A stretch of DNA of 9,832 nt. Origin: DATESG01 sp964480275. GTDB taxonomy: Bacteria; Bacillota_I; Bacilli_A; RFN20; CAG-826. Under the pieces are notes generated by a model. The model ran no database searches, was not told where the DNA came from, and was given only the letters and a program-made list of their open reading frames with translations. A program made the position numbers and the translations under genes. Positions within the stretch are counted from its first letter, which is position 1; each line of letters opens with the position of its first letter. The stretch is from positions 1-9,832 of the forward strand of contig CAYZOC010000040.1 of the NCBI GenBank assembly GCA_964480275.1, in the 5' to 3' direction. Positions 4,597 to 9,832 of this stretch are shown here, piece after piece.

Positions 4597-6357
4597 ATGT
4601 TATTACTCAAGCACTTTCGTAAATATTATCTTATATACCTCTGGGCATTTTTACCCGGCATTTTAATATTAGCAGGAATTGATTATCTTCAATTAGAGAT
4701 CCCCCGTGTAATTGGTGGCATCATTGATGGCCTTGAACAAGGAACAATTTCGGGAATTGACGAAATAAGTCGTAGTCTTATATATATTACAATCATTGTC
4801 TTTATCATGACGATAGGGCGTTTCTTATGGCGCTTTCTTCTTTTTGGAACAGGACGGAGAATAGAAACTGATTTACGTAGAGAAATGTTTTTTCACGCTA
4901 CTAGACTTGATCAAAGTTATTATTCTCAACAAAAAATTGGTGGACTCATGAGTTACTTTATCAATGACCTTAATGCCGTTAGGGAATTATTTGGTCGTGG
5001 AACACTGATGGTCGTCGATGGACTGTTCTTAGGTGTTTTTGTCATTATTAGAATGCTCCGCCTTAATTTAATGATGACCATCTATGCCCTAATCCCCATT
5101 CTTTTAATGGGAGTGCTTGTTTACTTTATAAATATCAAAATGGAAATGAAATTTAAAAGTCGCCAAGAAGCATTTGAACATATGTCTGATTTTGCTCAAG
5201 AATCATTCACGGGAATTACTGTAATTAAAGCCTATGTCCGCGAAGCCGCGGAGGCCCTTGGTTTTAAGGGAAAATCAGAGCAGGTTTACAAGAGATCAAT
5301 GGATCATATGAAATATGCAATCGCTGTTAATGTTATTATTGATGCGCTTATTAGTGTCGTAATTTTATCAATTATTGCCTATGGCGCTATTCTTATTGGC
5401 TATGGCGATCTAAGTAGTGGTGAACTAACCGAATACATCTCCTACTTCTTCTCGCTCTTATGGCCAGTGTTTGCCATCTCTTTCTTTATGAATCTCAATG
5501 GACAAGCTCAAGCAAGCGCTAAGCGAATTTATGCCTTTTTAGAAACTAAGCCAACTGTCGCCGAAATAGATGATGCCATAAAAGATGTTGAGCTCGATGG
5601 TAGTATCAGGGCAAAAAATCTTACATTTAAGTATCCAGATGCCGAAGATCCAATACTCAAAAATCTTAATTTTGAAATTAAAAAAGGCGAAATGGTTGGA
5701 ATACTTGGCAAGACAGGCAGTGGGAAATCAACGCTGGTTGAACTACTGCTTCATGTCTATAACACCGAGGAAAACATGCTCTACTTTGGTGATTATGATA
5801 TTGCTAAACTTTCAATTAAGACTCTTCGTGATCATATCGGTTACGTTCCCCAAGATAACTTTCTATACTCCGATACAATTAAAAACAATATCGGCTTTGC
5901 CTTTGAAGAAATTGATGATGAATATTTAGTCAGTGTCGCAAAACTTGCTGACATTCATGAAAATGTCATCGAATTCAAACACCAATATCAAACGCTACTT
6001 GGTGAACGTGGTGTTACCGTATCTGGTGGCCAAAAGCAAAGAATCTCGATCGCTCGTGCCTTGGCCAAGGACCCAAAAATACTTATTCTTGATGACTCTG
6101 TCAGTGCGGTCGACACCAAAACTGAAGAGGCGATTATTTCCAATTTAAGAAAAGTGCGGAAGGGTAAGACAACACTGATGATTGCCCACCGGATTTCTAC
6201 AGTCAAGAAACTTGATAAAATTATCCTCCTAGAAGATGGTCATCTGATTGGTTTTGGTAGTCATAATGAGCTTTTAGCGACAAATACTACTTATCAAGAG
6301 ATGGTTAAACGTCAAGAATTAGAAGCTTTAGTAGGGGAGGTAAGCGACCATGCGTGA
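4597..6357 (+). CDS. ABC exporter half-transporter with degenerate Walker B (BmrC/YheI-like)
   Basis: A 586-residue fusion of a six-helix exporter membrane domain (about 1-310) and an ATPase domain (about 330-575). Walker A is G371-K-T-G-S-G-K-S-T379, the Q-loop Q419, the signature S476-G-G-Q479, and the H-loop H531. Walker B reads LILDDS, with D500 where the catalytic Glu is usual, as in BmrC-type subunits of heterodimeric multidrug exporters. It should pair with the next gene's product to pump lipophilic compounds out of the membrane. The frame is open upstream to a TTG at 4543, but that lies at or before the predicted -10 box. ATG 4597 with AGGT (4587-4590) gives the family's usual N-terminus. 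The last eight bases overlap the next gene. The substrate is unknown. Confidence 0.92.
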   Translation: MLLLKHFRKYYLIYLWAFLPGILILAGIDYLQLEIPRVIGGIIDGLEQGTISGIDEISRSLIYITIIVFIMTIGRFLWRFLLFGTGRRIETDLRREMFFHATRLDQSYYSQQKIGGLMSYFINDLNAVRELFGRGTLMVVDGLFLGVFVIIRMLRLNLMMTIYALIPILLMGVLVYFINIKMEMKFKSRQEAFEHMSDFAQESFTGITVIKAYVREAAEALGFKGKSEQVYKRSMDHMKYAIAVNVIIDALISVVILSIIAYGAILIGYGDLSSGELTEYISYFFSLLWPVFAISFFMNLNGQAQASAKRIYAFLETKPTVAEIDDAIKDVELDGSIRAKNLTFKYPDAEDPILKNLNFEIKKGEMVGILGKTGSGKSTLVELLLHVYNTEENMLYFGDYDIAKLSIKTLRDHIGYVPQDNFLYSDTIKNNIGFAFEEIDDEYLVSVAKLADIHENVIEFKHQYQTLLGERGVTVSGGQKQRISIARALAKDPKILILDDSVSAVDTKTEEAIISNLRKVRKGKTTLMIAHRISTVKKLDKIILLEDGHLIGFGSHNELLATNTTYQEMVKRQELEALVGEVSDHA

Positions 6358-8158
6358 TTTTCAAGAGCAACACATCGCAACGCAGGACTATAAACTTATT
6401 TTCCGCCTGCTTGGATATTTAAAGCCATATACACGTCGCTTCGTTATCGCCTTCCTTCTCATGCTTGTGACAACTTTTACGAATATGATTCTGCCACTAG
6501 CATCAGGTTTTGCAATCGATTTAATGGCGGATGAGATCAAGGGTCCAAATGATGTCGCTTTTCTACTGCAAGAAAAAATTACCATCGTCCTCATTGGCGC
6601 TGGCATCCTTTTATTAATTACTGCAGTTTCGATTTGGCTGGGATATATTCTTAATAAATCACTACAAGATATTGGCCAAAAAATTACCAATGATATTCGT
6701 ATGCAAGTATTTGACCATATTGAAAGTTTATCAATTGGCCAAATCAATCAACTTCCGGTTGGAAAACTTGTTACACGGGCGACCAATGATCCAAACAATA
6801 TCTCAATGATGTTTACGGAAACAATCGTTAATCTTATTCGTAATGTTCTAATGATGGTCATCGTCGCTGTTATTCTCTTCCTAATCGAACCACTGATGGC
6901 CCTAATTACGATGGCCACACTCCCGTTTATTTTTCTTGCCTCATTTTTATTTAGAAAATATTCACGCAAGGCCTATCGAAGTGTTCGCAATAATGTCAGT
7001 GAAGTCAACGCCTTCCTTTCGGAAAACCTTTCAGGAATGCGAATCACCCAAGTTTTCAATCAAGAAAACAAGAAAATCGATGAATTTAATCACATTAATA
7101 ACCGTCTTCGGAAAAGTTACATTCGCGAAATTAATGTCTTTGGTATTTATCGCCCCACAATATTTTTCTTAGCGATGATAGCGACAATTCTTGCCGTATA
7201 TTTTGGTGTTGAACGTATTTTTGCCGGGACAATAACGGTTGGACTCTTTGTTTCCTTTTATGTTTATATTGGACAGTTTTTTGAACCAATCCAACAAATT
7301 GCTGAACAATTTAATAGTCTTCAAAATGGTTTTGCAAGTGCGGAGAAAATTTTTGATGTGCTGGATACCAAGCCTGATATTAATGATGACGAAGCAGCCA
7401 TTGAACTCGAGTCTTTCAAGGGAAACATTGAATTTAAAAATGTCTGGTTCCAATACATTGAAAATGAATGGGTTTTAAAAGATGTAAGTTTTGCTGTAAA
7501 TAGTAATGATACTGTCGCCTTTGTTGGGGCAACTGGCAGTGGAAAGACGACAATTCTCCAGCTTATTGTAAGAAACTATGATATTCAAAAAGGGGAAATT
7601 CTCATTGATGGCATTAATATTAAAAAGATTAAACGCGCTTCGCTTCGGCGTCACATTGGCCAAATGCTCCAGGATGTCTTCCTCTTCTCGGGAACAATTA
7701 GAGAAAATATTACACTTCGTGATCCGAAGATCAGTGACGAAGATATCAATGAAGCAAGTAAGTATGTTGGTCTTACCCACGTCTTAGACAAACTTCCCGA
7801 AGGACTTGATCATATTGTCAGAGAACGAGGGAATAACTTCTCTAGTGGTGAACGCCAATTAATTAGCTTTGCCCGCGCGGTTGTTTATCGACCCTCACTA
7901 ATGATCTTAGATGAAGCCACCGCAAATATTGATTCGGAAACCGAAGCAATCATCCAAGAATCGCTAGAAAAAATGATGAATATTTCAACCATGCTTATCG
8001 TTGCTCACCGTTTATCAACCATCCAACATAGTGATAAAATTATCGTTATGCATAAAGGTGAAATAAAAGAGATGGGTGACCATCAAACTCTCTTAAGAAA
8101 AAAAGGTCTTTACTATAATCTTTATCAATTACAGTATGACCCAACGCTTAAACGTTAA
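6350..8158 (+). CDS. ABC exporter half-transporter with catalytic Glu (BmrD/YheH-like)
   Basis: A 602-residue half-transporter: a short cytoplasmic N-terminus, six membrane helices (about 28-50, 76-102, 155-180, 183-202, 266-290, 295-315) and an ATPase domain (about 355-595). Walker A is G393-A-T-G-S-G-K-T-T401, the Q-loop Q441, Walker B LMILDE with catalytic E522, and the H-loop H553. The signature is F-S-S-G-E-R (497-502) rather than LSGGQ. In a head-to-tail dimer this altered signature faces the degenerate Walker B of the partner, while E522 pairs with the partner's intact SGGQ. This gives one working and one degenerate ATP site. The start overlaps the preceding stop (ATGCGTGA) and has GGGGAGG (6334-6340), so translation is coupled. 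A terminator follows at once. Confidence 0.93.
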   Translation: MRDFQEQHIATQDYKLIFRLLGYLKPYTRRFVIAFLLMLVTTFTNMILPLASGFAIDLMADEIKGPNDVAFLLQEKITIVLIGAGILLLITAVSIWLGYILNKSLQDIGQKITNDIRMQVFDHIESLSIGQINQLPVGKLVTRATNDPNNISMMFTETIVNLIRNVLMMVIVAVILFLIEPLMALITMATLPFIFLASFLFRKYSRKAYRSVRNNVSEVNAFLSENLSGMRITQVFNQENKKIDEFNHINNRLRKSYIREINVFGIYRPTIFFLAMIATILAVYFGVERIFAGTITVGLFVSFYVYIGQFFEPIQQIAEQFNSLQNGFASAEKIFDVLDTKPDINDDEAAIELESFKGNIEFKNVWFQYIENEWVLKDVSFAVNSNDTVAFVGATGSGKTTILQLIVRNYDIQKGEILIDGINIKKIKRASLRRHIGQMLQDVFLFSGTIRENITLRDPKISDEDINEASKYVGLTHVLDKLPEGLDHIVRERGNNFSSGERQLISFARAVVYRPSLMILDEATANIDSETEAIIQESLEKMMNISTMLIVAHRLSTIQHSDKIIVMHKGEIKEMGDHQTLLRKKGLYYNLYQLQYDPTLKR

Positions 8159-8163
8159 CTAAG

Positions 8164-8189
8164 AGGCCATCAATCGATGGCTTTTTTTT
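8164..8189 (+). terminator. Intrinsic terminator of the ABC operon
   Basis: GCCATC (8166-8171) pairs with GATGGC (8176-8181) around AATC, with two further weak outer pairs, and is followed by eight T (8182-8189). It lies inside the 3' end of the convergent gene. The T tract encodes lysines on the other strand, and that gene's TGA (8170-8172) is in the hairpin. Confidence 0.85.
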
Positions 8190-9771
8190 CTGGCTTTTTC
8201 CATTTAATAATAAATAACAAGTAAACAACAATAACTGCGACTAGATATCCAAAAATATTAATCAATACATCAAATATCGTTGCCCCTCGTCCTTCGACAA
8301 AGTATTGAATAAATTCGCTTAAACTAGCAATAAAGACGCCAGGAATAAGCGAGATTGCACTTGTAATTAAGACTTTTTTGTCTAAGAACGTGATAAAAGT
8401 CAGCGCTCCTAAGATGCCATTAACAAAAAATAGTGAAAAGTGACCAACCGCTTTTCGTAAATAGGCGCCAAATGTTGTTATATTTTCTTCATTAATAACT
8501 TCTAAGGGTTTAACAGTGATATCAATTGTTGCTTTTACACTAGGATCAGCTTGACTTGTCGCTAGTATCGTCACGACCCCACGCTTTTTAGCCAAAACAA
8601 TACCTTGGCCATTCCGTGAGACTACTTCGGCGATATCTTCATTACTACTTGTATACATCACTTCTTGATTGGTGACAGGTAATTCTTGATCAAAATCATG
8701 AGCTAGTGTCGCACTTATTGTTGTTTTTTTGCCCGCTTCAACTTCGAGATTATTGGCACTTAAACTTATGCTTGTTGGTAAAACATCGAGAATATTTAAC
8801 GTGTGTTCAGCATAAACATCAAAATCAGCATTTGCGTAGACTCTTATTGTCACTTCGCCACTAACTTTAGTTCCATAAATAATTCCATCTTCATCGACAG
8901 TAGCAATCGCCTCATTACTTGATGTAAATGTGACCGTTTTATCGCTAACATCATCATCAAGCTGATAGCTTAAACTACTATAACCATAAACATAAGAAGT
9001 TAGAGGACCATCAAGGGTGATTGAAGTTGGATATATAATTTCATTGGGATTTTCAATTACATTAAGTGTATATGTTTGACTATGATTAGAAATGCTAATC
9101 TCGGTCATGCCAACACTAAGAGCATTGATGACCCCAAAGTTATTGATCGTTGCCACACTAGAATTTGTCGAATGATAAGTCAATAGTTTGGGATCGTATT
9201 CTTTCTTAGCGCGTTCATCTAATTCAACAACAAGTTTTCGACTATAGCCAACCATTAAATCACTTTGATCAAAGGAAACCGAAAAATCCAGTGGGGCACT
9301 TTTTTCGACCACATCGACGTAAAAACCAACAGCAATATCGCTATTAGCACTGCTAGTTGCTTTGACATATACATTTTCACCAAGCATCCTTGCTTCAAGA
9401 TAGCCCCCTGAAGTAACACGGAGCACTTCACTATTACTCGTTGTCCAAATATAGTTGCGGTCAGTGGCATCAAGTGGCAAAACTGTCGCACTAAAGCGTC
9501 TAGTAACACCAAGCGGAATTTGATAAGTGTCCTCGTCACTAACGATTTGATCGAGGTGGTCTTTGACCTCAATATCAACAGCGTCAATTATATCTGGCGT
9601 GCGATCAGGAGTAACACCATTAATAATAAAACTAGCAATCATCGTTAAAAAGTTTGAACGTTGACTGGAAATATGACCAGGTAAACTTGATTCAAAAATA
9701 ATTAGTCCATTAGTAAAAATGAAAAGACCAAGAACAAAAAACTTAAGGTTAGTTTTGACTTTCTTTATCAT
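8170..9771 (-). CDS. VanZ-like membrane protein with four inserted Ig-like (Big_2) repeats
   Basis: A 533-residue protein. One hydrophobic helix (about 9-27) is followed by E27-S-S-L-P-G-H-I-S-S-Q-R-S, which resembles the segment after the first helix of VanZ-family proteins. The rest of the VanZ pattern appears only at 436-522: L-R-K440 and H444, a helix, a second pair of helices with S-E486-F-I-Q489, G494-R495, D501 and N505-I-F-G508. Between them are four bacterial Ig-like type 2 repeats (about 64-155, 165-238, 248-327 and 331-421), each with the (W/Y/F)-x-(S/T)-(S/T)-N-x-x-(V/I)-A core and a glycine-rich turn. The repeats should lie outside the membrane. VanZ proteins are linked to glycopeptide and lipoglycopeptide resistance by an incompletely known mechanism; Big_2 domains commonly mediate surface adhesion. 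No ribosome site precedes the ATG. Confidence 0.85.
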   Translation of the reverse strand: MIKKVKTNLKFFVLGLFIFTNGLIIFESSLPGHISSQRSNFLTMIASFIINGVTPDRTPDIIDAVDIEVKDHLDQIVSDEDTYQIPLGVTRRFSATVLPLDATDRNYIWTTSNSEVLRVTSGGYLEARMLGENVYVKATSSANSDIAVGFYVDVVEKSAPLDFSVSFDQSDLMVGYSRKLVVELDERAKKEYDPKLLTYHSTNSSVATINNFGVINALSVGMTEISISNHSQTYTLNVIENPNEIIYPTSITLDGPLTSYVYGYSSLSYQLDDDVSDKTVTFTSSNEAIATVDEDGIIYGTKVSGEVTIRVYANADFDVYAEHTLNILDVLPTSISLSANNLEVEAGKKTTISATLAHDFDQELPVTNQEVMYTSSNEDIAEVVSRNGQGIVLAKKRGVVTILATSQADPSVKATIDITVKPLEVINEENITTFGAYLRKAVGHFSLFFVNGILGALTFITFLDKKVLITSAISLIPGVFIASLSEFIQYFVEGRGATIFDVLINIFGYLVAVIVVYLLFIIKWKKPEKKAID

Positions 9772-9782
9772 ATCTAAAAATA

Positions 9783-9811
9783 ATTATAACTTAATAAAAT
9801 AGATTAATGAA
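9783..9811 (-). promoter_or_regulatory. Possible promoter of the VanZ/Ig-like gene
   Basis: On the minus strand a perfect TATAAT (9783-9788) is preceded, after 17 nt, by TTCATT (9806-9811), a poor -35 match. Only 11 nt separate the -10 box from the ATG, so transcription would start about three to five bases before the start codon. Confidence 0.4.
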
Positions 9812-9832
9812 TACGCAAATTGTCGTGTTTAG

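Noticed and set aside
9255..9587. 110-codon minus-strand ORF in another frame within the VanZ/Ig-like gene
   Set aside because: It overlaps a long ORF with clear Ig-like repeats on the same strand and has no supporting signals.
1..9832. CRISPR arrays, insertion sequences, phage or plasmid genes
   Set aside because: I looked for regularly spaced repeats, terminal inverted repeats, transposase or integrase motifs and found none. The only direct repeat noted is an 11-mer at 1037 and 1118.

Overview
The window is AT-rich DNA from a low-GC Gram-positive-type bacterium (Bacillota or a walled or wall-less relative that keeps the standard code). Four genes end in TGA and tryptophan is TGG, so this is not the Mycoplasma/Spiroplasma code. 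Strong GGAGG-type ribosome sites, lipobox lipoproteins, a VanZ-type membrane protein and a BmrCD-like heterodimeric ABC exporter all fit. I cannot name the genus.

Layout. Positions 1-604 read leftward: the 5' part of a tRNA-Val(GAC) with its own near-consensus promoter, preceded by a guanine-deaminase-like enzyme gene. Positions 605-1150 contain no large gene but hold the most unusual structure. A promoter whose spacer and -10 box are covered by a 22-bp near-palindrome drives a predicted RNA of about 180 nt. That RNA has a 5' hairpin, a C-rich tract, a hairpin presenting a strong Shine-Dalgarno, a 22-codon cationic peptide ORF, and a set of mutually exclusive hairpins ending in a T7 tract. 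It could be a dual-function regulatory RNA, a peptide gene, or a translated attenuator leader for the next gene.

Positions 1151-2205 encode an acidic lipoprotein with a Trp-Pro-rich tail and its terminator. Positions 2270-3631 form a tightly overlapping three-gene operon: a lipid-anchored calcineurin-like phosphoesterase and two small unrecognised membrane proteins, the first only 48 residues. Positions 3699-4467 are a monocistronic Bax-inhibitor-1/YetJ-type membrane protein with its terminator.

Positions 4526-8189 are an efflux operon. A 17-bp perfect palindrome sits on the promoter, followed by two overlapping ABC exporter half-transporters. The first has Asp in place of the catalytic Glu of Walker B, while the second keeps Glu but has an altered signature, as in heterodimeric exporters with one degenerate ATP site. 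Converging on this operon from the right (8170-9771, minus strand) is a protein in which VanZ-like membrane parts flank four bacterial Ig-like repeats. Its start lies so close to a possible -10 box that it may be leaderless. Most of the window concerns the cell envelope (lipoproteins, small membrane proteins, efflux, VanZ).
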